A model generated the notes under the pieces. That model saw nothing but the letters and a program-made list of their open reading frames with translations, was not told where the DNA came from and searched no databases. Made by a program: the position numbers and the translations under genes. A stretch of DNA of 64,000 bases. Source: DATFVA01 sp963774455. Its GTDB lineage: Bacteria > Bacteroidota > Ignavibacteria > Ignavibacteriales > Ignavibacteriaceae. This document shows positions 10,701 through 19,179 of the stretch, one piece after another (the stretch's first letter is position 1; each line of letters opens with the position of its first letter). The DNA lies in the NCBI GenBank assembly GCA_963774455.1, contig CAVZFD010000002.1, positions 248,001 to 312,000 on the forward strand. The letters run 5' to 3'.

Positions 10701-11171
10701 CATAAAGGGGATAAAAACTTAAATATCGATTTCATTCCCTACCTGCCCCCGGGGACCTTGATAAGCAAAGTGCTTGTAGATGGTGAGTTATTCAATCCTC
10801 AAAAAATGACAGGAAGACAACAGGATTATATTGACCTTAACTTATCAGTGAAAAATAACTCGGAGGTGGATGTCTTTTATAAAAACGGCATATGTGCAAT
10901 CCCCGTTAAAACAAATCCCCGTGTTGGCGAGTATTCAGAAGGGTTCAGGATTCTTTCCGCAGGACTTAACGGAAATGAGTACCGGGTTAAAGTGCAGGGA
11001 CGGGCTGGAACTGAGGAGATTTTGAAAGTATTCGCTCCGGGTGAAAACATTGATTCGGTTGATAATGGTACTTTAGATGGTTCCCACAATAACATATACA
11101 ATATCCGGGTCGTATTCGAAAAAAAAGACGTTAAGTACTTTGAAAAAGAAATAAAGGTTAATCTGAAATAA
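7779..11171 (+). CDS. Glutamine-amidotransferase-like domain fused to debranching-enzyme-like (alpha/alpha)6 glycosidase
   Basis: The ATG overlaps the upstream TGA. An N-terminal hydrophobic segment (residues 1-22) acts as signal peptide or anchor. Residues ~30-255 resemble a ThuA/DUF4960 class I glutamine-amidotransferase-like fold (IGFLTTGN, FVLNGGGLLLSLDAVRL, GKGKVLSVGTYTF). Residues ~270-520 are beta-rich, and ~540-950 form an (alpha/alpha)6 barrel like the glycogen-debranching C-terminal/amylo-alpha-1,6-glucosidase group: AWYFGRDGEWSG, DTDGDHLIEN, FTADWGVRI, YHYGSIWPLFTGW, SPRLPADWD. The C-terminal ~170 residues are beta-strand-rich. The gene at 15487-18105 is a paralog lacking the amidotransferase-like domain. 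No sorting tail is visible, so a periplasmic location is likelier than the surface. The substrate is probably an alpha-linked glycan fragment. Confidence 0.78.
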   Translation: MIIYLKILYFVLFATFFSILIVARNSENRPDKIGFLTTGNSSPESDAAFKFLNAEKQFDAVKIGINEVIKNPDILDQVKVLWYHRPDSSAMSDEENNPTFIKIINRFVLNGGGLLLSLDAVRLTVPMGLEKEEPGVEHVQAIDEGYGRKLGLHSLRTHPVFEGLNGGAYIWAPLKDGVVRQVGYFGENVPQGKVVAVDWAYITLKEDSKLMLEYSPGKGKVLSVGTYTFFEPGNQNRLQFELFVRNCLNYLAGVQSSVKSRYWNYKPLTVTEFQQTSAKIKIDSAMGWKENNDSLTINSRLASDNEWDTGGERILLMGKETGGIEEVWTHPFMALRDFDVGVRFSYRDRIYWFNDQRPQIEVRPGSFKRIYKFPRAYITEVITSDRHDPSGIIHYEYRGVYSADLIVKFKSNLRFMWPYSHKSLGSLSYDWDEGLNAFVIKNESNEFFTILGQTKVPVYKLSGQFEGFSADGKVFKGIPTDKLQAAFLMKFEMKMNDNIDLVVTGTDEGFDAAVRYYEKAISSPQTVYENTIRYYNDFLANTLMITTPDKNFNDGYKWALTGTDRFFVNTPGIGNSLVAGYSTTAHGWGGNQDVSGRPGYAWYFGRDGEWSGMAVLDYGDALKIRNVLDTYQKFQDVNGKIFHELTTSGVVHYDAADATPLYIVLAGKYLKWTGDIEYIKNSWPFIKKAMDFLYSTDTDGDHLIENTNVGHGWVEGGELFGSKTTYYLAGCWAETLKEAQYMAGALNHPDEAEKYKSDFEIVQKIVNNDFWNSDKDFYNYGLLPDNTYNTEMTALPAVPIYFGLVDTEKAYPVLDTYAGNGFTADWGVRIVSENNPMFNPRGYHYGSIWPLFTGWTSLAEYAYGNYLQGFNHLLSNLNVYKYWGLGYVEEVLNGEQYLPSGVCPHQCWSETMVLQPILEGMLGLNPDALNHKLTLSPRLPADWDFMKVENIKCGDHTLNFRMTRTSDKIVFFFKHKGDKNLNIDFIPYLPPGTLISKVLVDGELFNPQKMTGRQQDYIDLNLSVKNNSEVDVFYKNGICAIPVKTNPRVGEYSEGFRILSAGLNGNEYRVKVQGRAGTEEILKVFAPGENIDSVDNGTLDGSHNNIYNIRVVFEKKDVKYFEKEIKVNLK

Positions 11172-11173
11172 CT

Positions 11174-13264
11174 ATGGTACGGATATATCAAATACTTATT
11201 CTAATAATCCCATACGCAGCTGGTATTTATGGACAGAATTTTCTGTCTGATCTTTCTGCTTCAGAAAATGATCCTCTTTATACAACATACAATGCAGCGT
11301 TCAGCAGGTCGGAATATATCGTGAATGAGGGATACCAGTTTGTATGGTTCGATCCTCAGAAAGGCCTCAACTTCGAAACCCGGCAGGCAGGGAACATCGG
11401 GTTAATTTTCAATAAGGACGGACAGGTCATAGATAAGCTGCAGCAGTATTACAGCAGGCCCGTTATTACTGCTTCTTACAGCGACCTTGTAAAGTTCTAT
11501 TATTATCCATTTAAAGATGTCAGGGTAGAGGAATACTTCCTTGTATACAGTTCCCGGATTGCAATTCGACAGGTTAAGATAATTAATGAAAGTCCTTTTA
11601 ACATAAAACTGAAAGTCTACCCGTTCATTCAAAATGAAATCAAAACCTTCACAGATATAAAGATTGCCGGGAACGGTACAGGTTTTTCTTTTATGCATAA
11701 TGAATTACCCGATGGCTGGATGAAAGACCATAATATACCGTTCGAATCTGATCTAAGAAACGTCTTTTTGCTTAACACAAAACCGGACAGCTGGGGGACC
11801 TATGATAAATATGAAGTAGAGAGAGATACAGGAAACGGAATATTAATAAATTCGGTTAAAAAGGATAAACTAAACAAGAATATTCCGGCAGATCAATCAA
11901 AGTTTATCGCTCTGAGTTGTGAGTTTGATATCCCCGCCGGAGAATCTTCCGGATTTAAACTGACCCGCGGTGTCGTTGAAGAGGGTAAGGATTTAAAGGA
12001 ACTTATAACATCATGCAGCACCTTGATGAATGAGGATCTGAACGGTTACATACTTGAGGATGAAAAGGCTTACTCCGGGATTCCGCCTCTGCAAAACGAC
12101 AACAGGGATATGAATCTTCTTTACTGGAATGCTTTTTCATTGATAAAACAATGCATGCTTCCGCCCGAAGGCGAGTGCAGTTATAACTATTATGTTTTTT
12201 CCCGAGAACCAAGATGGGGATGGGGTTACGGCGGGCAGGTATTCCATGAGAGCCTGACAATGCTTGCATATGTCTTTATGGACCCTGCGGGTGCTATGAA
12301 CTCGCAAAGGGTTTATATGGAAAGGCAGCGGCCTGATGGTTATATAAACTACAGGACCGGTCCTTATCTTAATGAAACTATCCCTGAGAACGGGCAGTTG
12401 ACGACCTCGGCTCCTTGGTTTAACTGGGAGAACCTGGAGATATATAAAGTTTCCGGAGATAAGGATTTTCTGAAGCAGGCATATGAATCAGGCAAGAAAT
12501 TTTATAACTACTATACCGCAAACCGGGATTCAGATAATGATGGTCTTTGTGAGTGGGGGGCAAACGCTGTGCTCGAATGTGTGAGGGATGCAAGGGTGGC
12601 TGTGTGGGATGAGGTTGGCGACCCGGTAAATTTTGAAGCAGCCGATTGTAATATGATGCTGGTGAGCGAGGCGAGGTCCCTTTCGGAAATGGCAAAAGAA
12701 CTCGGAATGAACGATGAAGCTGAGAACTGGACCCTTGATGCAGTGAAAAGAACTGATCTTATAAACAAATATATGTGGGATCCTGTAACTGGTTTCTATT
12801 ACAATATTAATAAAAAGGATCACAGTTTTACTTTTAAAAAGAAGGATGACCTTAAGCGAAAAGAAATAATTGCATTCCTTGCATTATGGTCTGGAGTTGC
12901 GGATAAGAAACAGGCAGAATTATTGGTGAGTCATTTAACCAATCCTGCGGAATTCTGGCGAAAGTATGGTGTTCCTACGCTGTCTGCCGAAGACAGCTAT
13001 TATAATCCTATAGGGTATTGGAATGGTCCTGTTTGGGTTCAGTGGGATTACCTTGTGTTCAGAGGACTCATTAATTACGGCTATAAAAATGAAGCCCGCG
13101 AACTTGCCGAACGTGTTATGGAAAATATGATCCATCAGCTTAAGACTGATCATTGGTTCTGGGAGTTCTATAGTCCCGACGATCACCAGGCGGGTTGGAA
13201 TAAAACCTATATATGGGCAGGAATAATAGCAAGGTTCATGATCGATTTACAGGTTAAAAATTGA
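11174..13264 (+). CDS. Exported GH63/MGH1-like (alpha/alpha)6 glycosidase
   Basis: It starts two bases after the previous stop. The signal peptide ends at about GIYGQ. The mature N-terminus (NFLSDLSASENDPLYTTYNA) closely matches the gene at 1919, showing common ancestry. The N-terminal beta-domain covers residues ~20-290. The (alpha/alpha)6 barrel runs ~310-690 with EGECSYNYYVFSREP, WGWGYGGQVFHES, DSDNDGLCEWG, YWNGPVWVQWDYLVF and FWEFYSPDDHQAGWNKT. Unlike the first paralog it has no FN3 insertion and no type IX sorting tail, so it is probably periplasmic rather than surface displayed. The conserved Asp (DNDGL) and Glu (FWEFYSP) are the likely catalytic residues by analogy with GH63. Confidence 0.82.
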   Translation: MVRIYQILILIIPYAAGIYGQNFLSDLSASENDPLYTTYNAAFSRSEYIVNEGYQFVWFDPQKGLNFETRQAGNIGLIFNKDGQVIDKLQQYYSRPVITASYSDLVKFYYYPFKDVRVEEYFLVYSSRIAIRQVKIINESPFNIKLKVYPFIQNEIKTFTDIKIAGNGTGFSFMHNELPDGWMKDHNIPFESDLRNVFLLNTKPDSWGTYDKYEVERDTGNGILINSVKKDKLNKNIPADQSKFIALSCEFDIPAGESSGFKLTRGVVEEGKDLKELITSCSTLMNEDLNGYILEDEKAYSGIPPLQNDNRDMNLLYWNAFSLIKQCMLPPEGECSYNYYVFSREPRWGWGYGGQVFHESLTMLAYVFMDPAGAMNSQRVYMERQRPDGYINYRTGPYLNETIPENGQLTTSAPWFNWENLEIYKVSGDKDFLKQAYESGKKFYNYYTANRDSDNDGLCEWGANAVLECVRDARVAVWDEVGDPVNFEAADCNMMLVSEARSLSEMAKELGMNDEAENWTLDAVKRTDLINKYMWDPVTGFYYNINKKDHSFTFKKKDDLKRKEIIAFLALWSGVADKKQAELLVSHLTNPAEFWRKYGVPTLSAEDSYYNPIGYWNGPVWVQWDYLVFRGLINYGYKNEARELAERVMENMIHQLKTDHWFWEFYSPDDHQAGWNKTYIWAGIIARFMIDLQVKN

Positions 13265-13307
13265 TTGACCGGTATAAATTCGAAATTAATCTGACGGAAA
13301 GGATGAA

Positions 13308-15470
13308 ATGAGGTTTACTTTTACTTTTATACTTTTTATTACAGTAAAATTATTCTCCCAATCTCTGCAGGTTGGAGATGAGTATCTTAAGCTGCATGCC
13401 GGTGCGGATGATCCGTTATATACAACTTATACGGCCGCAATGGAAAGATCCCGTTTATATGGAGACAAGGGGTACAAAATGGATTACTATTCTGACTGCT
13501 ACCCTGTTAACTATTCCGGTGACCAGGCAGGAAAGTTCTACTGCATCTGGAAGGTAAACCAGGTTGTAGTGACACGGATAGAAGACTATCATAAGCAACC
13601 AGTTGTTACTGCTTCCTTCCCGGATATGGCAATACTGGAATATGAACCATTTAAAGGAATTCACGTTCAGGAGACTTTTTTCGTCTACAGTTCCACACTT
13701 GCCGTAGTAAGCATGCAGGTTAAAAATATTGATAAGACCTCTCACGAGATCGAAGTATACCCCATTCTGGAGCTTGGAAATGATTCTTTGCTTATAAAGA
13801 AATACGACAGCGCAAACGATGCTTATATTACCAATCATCACGAATCAAAATACAGACTGATAAGCAGTCTGTATAAAAATGCCCCCTATCCTACAGAAAC
13901 AAGGGACTTTTTCTGCGGAAACTTTAAGCCTTATTCATTCGGAGGATATTCAGGGGATCTGGATCAGTTTTATGTAAATATCAAAACAGATTACTACTCC
14001 GACAACCGCAGTGACTCGCTGAACCTGAAAGATAGCGGTTACGTTAATTTTATCTCCCTGCACGATAAGTTTATTCTTAAACCAGGCGAGGAAATTAATG
14101 TCCGGTATTTCAGAGGCTGGCAGGATCAGAAGGAGGCTGTGGAAGAACTGATTAACCAGGTTGCCCCGCTAAAAGATGAATCCCTGCAGCCTTATGTTGA
14201 TGCAGATGTTAAACTTTTTTCACAGGTTCCTGTAATTAACTTTGAGAACGAAGATGAGAAGCTGGTTTACATAGGAGCCTTCAATCTTGTGCGGGGATGT
14301 ATGCTTCCCCCGGCTGATTCCGCTAAACATAACTTCTATGTGTTCTCACGGCAGCCGTTGTGGGGCTGGGGACATGGTCACCAGGTACTGCACGAATCAT
14401 TAAGCATGCTTGCGTATGCATATATGGATCCGTTGTCCGCTGAAGGATCCCAGAGAGTCTATATTGATCAGCAGCGGAAAGACGGGTTGATAGCTTATCG
14501 TCATGGACCGAGAGGACTTCAGGATTATCCTCACTACAGCAAGGAGCTTGGAAAGGATATGTCGACTACGTCTGCTCCTTTCTTCTCCTGGGAGAACTGG
14601 GAAATTTATAAGGTAAGCAGAGATAAAGAGTTTCTCAAGGATGCGTATACTTCAGGATCGGAATATGTGAAATGGATTGAACAGAACCGCGATATGGATC
14701 ATGACGGACTCTTTGAATGGGGACCGTATGGTATTATTGAGAATGTGAGAGACTGGTATAATGTTGTTTTCCAGGTTTCAAAGGAACGTCATTTGGATGT
14801 TGATAAAGAGGATATCTCCGATGAGCTGGAGGACCTGGATCTTTCTCTTATGGTTGTTAAAGAAATGAAGTCGCTTGCTAAAATGGCCGATGCTCTTGGC
14901 GATGCTGAGGGGATGAAAAAATGGACGGAGAAAGCCGGGTATACTTCCGGCCTGATCAACAAATATATGTGGGATGACTCAACGGGTTTTTATTACCATG
15001 TCGATAAGAAAAATCATTCATTTAAATTCCTGACAAGAGACCTTAAACATAAAGAGATAATCGGGCTGCTTGCCTTATGGGCCGGAGTTGCGCCGAAAGA
15101 AAGAGCTGAAAGGCTGGTGGAACACCTTATCAACCCCAATGAATTCTGGCGCAAATACGGGGTTCCCACATTGTCGGCAGATGATCAGTTTTATAGTCCC
15201 TATGTCGATTACTGCTGCAAATGGAACGGTCCGGTCTGGCTGCTCTGGGATTATCTCGTAATAGACGGGCTGAATCAGTATGGGGATAAAAAAATTGCGG
15301 ACGAACTGTCCGATAAAATGACTCTCGCTGTGGTTACACAGTTAAAAAAGAATCATAATTACTGGGAGTCCTATAGTCCGGATAATGATGCTATGAACAG
15401 TCCTTCCAACTATATATGGGATTCAATAATGGCGAGGGTCTTAATTGATAAATACGGTAAAACCAGGTAA
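13308..15470 (+). CDS. Exported GH63/MGH1-like (alpha/alpha)6 glycosidase, third paralog
   Basis: The signal peptide ends near LFSQS. The 'ADDPLYTTYTAAMERS' start of the mature protein and the barrel motifs WGWGHGHQVLHES, MDHDGLFEWG, CKWNGPVWLLWDYLV and YWESYSPDNDAMNSPSNYIWDS show that it is the third member of this local family. It is more diverged than the other two: the family signature GECSYNYYVFSREP reads AKHNFYVFSRQP, and the SAPFFSWENWE loop is preceded by an extended segment around residue 405. A change in the loops around the active site may mean a different linkage or chain length. The likely catalytic Asp and Glu are both kept. No sorting tail is visible. An upstream purine-rich GGAAAGG supports the ATG at 13308. 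Confidence 0.8.
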   Translation: MRFTFTFILFITVKLFSQSLQVGDEYLKLHAGADDPLYTTYTAAMERSRLYGDKGYKMDYYSDCYPVNYSGDQAGKFYCIWKVNQVVVTRIEDYHKQPVVTASFPDMAILEYEPFKGIHVQETFFVYSSTLAVVSMQVKNIDKTSHEIEVYPILELGNDSLLIKKYDSANDAYITNHHESKYRLISSLYKNAPYPTETRDFFCGNFKPYSFGGYSGDLDQFYVNIKTDYYSDNRSDSLNLKDSGYVNFISLHDKFILKPGEEINVRYFRGWQDQKEAVEELINQVAPLKDESLQPYVDADVKLFSQVPVINFENEDEKLVYIGAFNLVRGCMLPPADSAKHNFYVFSRQPLWGWGHGHQVLHESLSMLAYAYMDPLSAEGSQRVYIDQQRKDGLIAYRHGPRGLQDYPHYSKELGKDMSTTSAPFFSWENWEIYKVSRDKEFLKDAYTSGSEYVKWIEQNRDMDHDGLFEWGPYGIIENVRDWYNVVFQVSKERHLDVDKEDISDELEDLDLSLMVVKEMKSLAKMADALGDAEGMKKWTEKAGYTSGLINKYMWDDSTGFYYHVDKKNHSFKFLTRDLKHKEIIGLLALWAGVAPKERAERLVEHLINPNEFWRKYGVPTLSADDQFYSPYVDYCCKWNGPVWLLWDYLVIDGLNQYGDKKIADELSDKMTLAVVTQLKKNHNYWESYSPDNDAMNSPSNYIWDSIMARVLIDKYGKTR

Positions 15471-15486
15471 AGGATAAAGGTAGATT

Positions 15487-18105
15487 ATGAAACCAATACT
15501 AACCATATTTTTGTTCTTTTTTCTGCTTGTGAATTTAAATGGTCAAAACAGGAAAATCGGACTCGTACCGGAATTCGAATTAAAAAGTAATAACATTGAG
15601 ATTACTTTACCTGCCCAGCCCTCGCAATACTTTGACAGAATCGGCCGGAAAGCGGCGCTTATGGGATATGAGGACGGTACTTTCGAAATGTGGGTCTGGC
15701 CCTGGAAGCCGCTCAGAAATTTTAAGCTACTATTTTTCCTGGGCTCTTCAACTACCCCCATAGAGCCGGAAGATATAGTGAGGACAATTTCTATTACTCC
15801 GGAAGTCGCTGAGATTACATTTTCCTACGAATCTTTCACGGTCAAAGAAATTATTATGGTCCCAGCGGAGGAGAAAGGAGCAATCATACTCCTTAAAGTA
15901 AATACGACAACACCATTGAAAATAGTTCCGGGATTCCTTCCGGTTATGCAGCCTCAGTGGCCTGCAGGAGTCGGAGGACAGTACAGCTATTGGGATGATG
16001 ATGTCAAAGGGTATATTATCTCAGAAGGCCGTCAAAGGGCATTATTCATATGCGGATCACCGGCGGGCGAGCAGATGTCCGCGCCTCCTGCACACATGTT
16101 CGCAGATAATCCACTGCAATTCAAAATTGAAGTAAATCCCGATGAAGTAAGTGACTCGTTCATCCCGATCGTAATAGCAGGTGGTGTAAATTCAAAATTT
16201 GAGGATGTGAAAAATCTTTATAATGATATGTGGCAGAACGCTGAAAAATATTATCAGAAAAATTATGATTATTATAAGAATCTTAAAGACTCCACAGTCA
16301 GCATCATCACCCCTGTAAGAAAATTAAATCTGGCATACGAGTGGAGTAAAGTCGCATTGCATAATCTGATGGTTGAAAACCCGAACCTCGGCTTTGGGAT
16401 GGTTGCAGGATACGGCCTGTCGGGAAATGGCGGACGACCTGGTTTTTCCTGGTTTTTCGGAGGTGACTGTTTTATTAACTCTTTATCGTTTAACAGTTTT
16501 CAGGATTTTGAAACCGAAAAAGATGCGCTGAAATTTACTCAGAAGTGGCAGAGACAGGATAACTTCCCGATCAGGAAGAAAAATTCTGATGAGGTAAATA
16601 AAGATATCGGCAAGATGGCTCATGAACTTTCGCAGAGCGATGGACTTGTCGATTGGTGGAATGATTACCACTACGGCTATAACCATGCGGATACCACACC
16701 ATGGTATCTTGTGGCTATAGGCGACTATTATCGCCAGAGCGGTGATATTGATTTCATAAAAGCTAGCTGGGAATCAATTAAAAAAGCTTATAACTGGTGT
16801 CTCGGGAAAGATAGCGACGGCGATGGACTGATGGATCTTAAAGGTGCAGGACTGGGTGCGCTTGAGTTTGGAAAGTATGTACATATCTATGCCGACTTTT
16901 ATACGTCGGCTATATGGACAAAAGGGATTGAAGCAGTAATAGATATGGCTGAGGCCATGAAGGATGATGAATTAAAATCGCAAGCCCGGGGACAGCTGAA
17001 AAAAGCCCTGTCTGCTATGGAACAGAAGTTCTGGATGGCGGAAAAGGGGATGTATAGTTACGGAGCAACCGAAAAAGGTGAACAGGTTGATGAGAATACC
17101 CCATGGCCTGCAACAGGTATGAAGTTCGAGGTACTGAATTATGATCATTCTGTTGAGAGTCTGAAGAAGATGAATTCTTCCGAACTCGTTACCGATTGGG
17201 GAGTAAGGAGTCTTTCAAATAAATCAGAGCTCTACGACCCGGTAAATTATAATTACGGGGCAATCTGGCCTTTCATATCGACTCTTATGGTAAGCGGGCA
17301 ATATAATTTTGATTTTAATCTTTCTGCATACAGGCTGATGCAGGCAAATGCGGAACACTTTTTCGATAATGGACTCGGCGAGATAGCAGAGGTCTTTTCA
17401 GGAACGTTTAATACAAAATTGGCAGAAGCATATCACGACCAGGGATTCTCAGCCTCAGGGTTTGCCGAACCTTTTATGAGAGGTCTGACGGGACTTGATG
17501 TTGACGCCCCAGGCAAGACAATTTATTTCTCACCACGACTTCCGGCTGATTGGGATAGCCTCTCCGTCGGGAATATAAAAGCCGGTAAAAACATTATCAG
17601 CCTTAGACTATTAAGGACTGACGACAGATTAAATTTAACTGCCTCAAACGACGGCAGCGACAAGGTTAAAATAGTTTTCACCCCTGCATTCGGATTGGGG
17701 ACCAAAGCCTCCGCGGTTAAGCTTGACGGTGATGCCATTGATATTACGTCTGAAAAAAGTGACCAGGCTTATGTTCTTAAAACTGAATTTAGTCTTGAAA
17801 AAGATGCCAATCTGGAAATCTCATTGGATCCTGCTCCCGAGCTGTATCTTCTTCCTCTTGAAACCGGTACAGGCGATGTTGATAATTCACTTAAAGTTCT
17901 TTATCAGCAGCTGGAGGCAAACAGCCTGAAGACCTACGTCGAAGGGCGGGGAGGAAAGGAGTATTTTATCGGTGTCAGGAATCCTGATCTAATCGAAAAG
18001 ATTACCGGCGGCGAACTATTAAATGACAGGATAAAAATAAGTTTTGATAAAGGGAGTCAAGACTTCGTTGAAAAGGAAATTAATATTTTCGTGAAGAAAA
18101 AATAA
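15487..18105 (+). CDS. Exported debranching-enzyme-like (alpha/alpha)6 glycosidase
   Basis: The signal peptide ends at about LNGQN. Residues ~20-260 form a beta-sandwich-rich domain and ~275-690 an (alpha/alpha)6 barrel of the amylo-alpha-1,6-glucosidase/debranching C-terminal type: GFSWFFGGDCFIN, DSDGDGLMDLKG, ELVTDWGVRSLS, YNYGAIWPFISTL, YFSPRLPADWDSL. The last ~170 residues are beta-rich. It is the paralog of residues ~260-1130 of the protein at 7779-11171 but has no amidotransferase-like domain. A secreted or periplasmic exo-acting alpha-glycosidase is the most likely role. It ends one base before the LacI-family regulator at 18107, suggesting that enzyme genes and regulator are one transcript. 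Confidence 0.78.
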   Translation: MKPILTIFLFFFLLVNLNGQNRKIGLVPEFELKSNNIEITLPAQPSQYFDRIGRKAALMGYEDGTFEMWVWPWKPLRNFKLLFFLGSSTTPIEPEDIVRTISITPEVAEITFSYESFTVKEIIMVPAEEKGAIILLKVNTTTPLKIVPGFLPVMQPQWPAGVGGQYSYWDDDVKGYIISEGRQRALFICGSPAGEQMSAPPAHMFADNPLQFKIEVNPDEVSDSFIPIVIAGGVNSKFEDVKNLYNDMWQNAEKYYQKNYDYYKNLKDSTVSIITPVRKLNLAYEWSKVALHNLMVENPNLGFGMVAGYGLSGNGGRPGFSWFFGGDCFINSLSFNSFQDFETEKDALKFTQKWQRQDNFPIRKKNSDEVNKDIGKMAHELSQSDGLVDWWNDYHYGYNHADTTPWYLVAIGDYYRQSGDIDFIKASWESIKKAYNWCLGKDSDGDGLMDLKGAGLGALEFGKYVHIYADFYTSAIWTKGIEAVIDMAEAMKDDELKSQARGQLKKALSAMEQKFWMAEKGMYSYGATEKGEQVDENTPWPATGMKFEVLNYDHSVESLKKMNSSELVTDWGVRSLSNKSELYDPVNYNYGAIWPFISTLMVSGQYNFDFNLSAYRLMQANAEHFFDNGLGEIAEVFSGTFNTKLAEAYHDQGFSASGFAEPFMRGLTGLDVDAPGKTIYFSPRLPADWDSLSVGNIKAGKNIISLRLLRTDDRLNLTASNDGSDKVKIVFTPAFGLGTKASAVKLDGDAIDITSEKSDQAYVLKTEFSLEKDANLEISLDPAPELYLLPLETGTGDVDNSLKVLYQQLEANSLKTYVEGRGGKEYFIGVRNPDLIEKITGGELLNDRIKISFDKGSQDFVEKEINIFVKKK

Positions 18106-18106
18106 A

Positions 18107-19174
18107 ATGACTAAACGGGTAACACTGAAAAATATTGCCGAGACTCTGAACATCTCAATGATGACAGTTTCAAGGGCATTGAATAATAATCCGAATGTCG
18201 ATGAGACTACGAGGAAAACCGTATTAAAAAAAGCACGAGAGCTGGGTTATTTTCCAAACCACATCGCCAAAAGTCTTGCCGTGGCAAAAACCCAGACAAT
18301 AGGAGTAGTAGTACCCGAGATAACCCACTCATTCTTTCCTGATGCTATCAAGGGAATCGAAGAGATTGTTTACCAGGCAGGATATAATATTATGCTGACC
18401 CATTCTGCCGAAGATACAAATAGGGAGATCGCTGCTATTGAAACACTGGCTTCACGAAGGGTGGATGGTATACTGGCTTCTGTTGCTGAATCTGATACTG
18501 AATATCAGATTTACCGGCAGGTAATCGATATGGGACTCCACGTTGTCTTCTTTGATAGGTGTGTGTATAACATCGGGGCAAGCTGTGTAAGTATAAATGA
18601 TGAGGAAAGTGCATTCAAAATTACTGAACACATCATCAAACACGGATACAAAAAGATCGCGCATCTCCGGGGTCCGCTTTCTGTATCAATTGCAAAAGAA
18701 AGATTGCACGGTTTCAGAAGGGCCTTAAGGAAATATAAGATCAGTTACCGTGATAATCTTATTGTAGAATCGGGTTTTCATGAAGAGGGCGGATTCAGTG
18801 CTATGAAAAGACTTCTGGAACTGCCTGTAAGAGAGAGACCCCGAGCGGTTGTGGCTGTAAATGATCCTGCCGCATTCGGAGCGATGAAAGCGATAAAGGA
18901 AGCAGGTTTAAGGATTCCTGAGGATATTGCTATCGTGGGATTTTCCGATGATATACGTGCGGAGCTTATGCCGGCTCCCCTTACAACTGTGAGACAGCCT
19001 GCTTACGAAGTTGGTAAGGCTGCTGCACGGAAATTAATAGCACATATCGAAAACAAGAAGGAATCAGTTGAAAACCTGACTATCAGGACTGAATTGGTAT
19101 TAAGAAAATCCTGCGGATGCAAGATACCGTCAAATGGAAAAGTCAAAAATCTGAAGTTAAAACTTAAGGAGTAA
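18107..19174 (+). CDS. LacI-family transcriptional regulator
   Basis: A full-length LacI/GalR repressor of 355 residues. The N-terminal helix-turn-helix and hinge helix lie at about residues 4-60 (TLKNIAETLNISMMTVSRAL, then LGYFPNHIAKSLA), followed by a periplasmic-binding-protein-like effector domain (IGVVVPEITHSFF, DGILASVAES, VVFFDR, AVVAVNDPAAFGAMKAI, VGFSDDIRAELM, LTTVRQPAYEVGKAAA). It starts two bases after the upstream glycosidase stop and is followed six bases later by the M24-like gene, so it is probably co-transcribed with both. By family analogy a sugar or sugar phosphate would act as inducer. I found no palindromic operator just upstream, so its binding site must lie elsewhere. 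Confidence 0.93.
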   Translation: MTKRVTLKNIAETLNISMMTVSRALNNNPNVDETTRKTVLKKARELGYFPNHIAKSLAVAKTQTIGVVVPEITHSFFPDAIKGIEEIVYQAGYNIMLTHSAEDTNREIAAIETLASRRVDGILASVAESDTEYQIYRQVIDMGLHVVFFDRCVYNIGASCVSINDEESAFKITEHIIKHGYKKIAHLRGPLSVSIAKERLHGFRRALRKYKISYRDNLIVESGFHEEGGFSAMKRLLELPVRERPRAVVAVNDPAAFGAMKAIKEAGLRIPEDIAIVGFSDDIRAELMPAPLTTVRQPAYEVGKAAARKLIAHIENKKESVENLTIRTELVLRKSCGCKIPSNGKVKNLKLKLKE

Positions 19175-19179
19175 TAACA

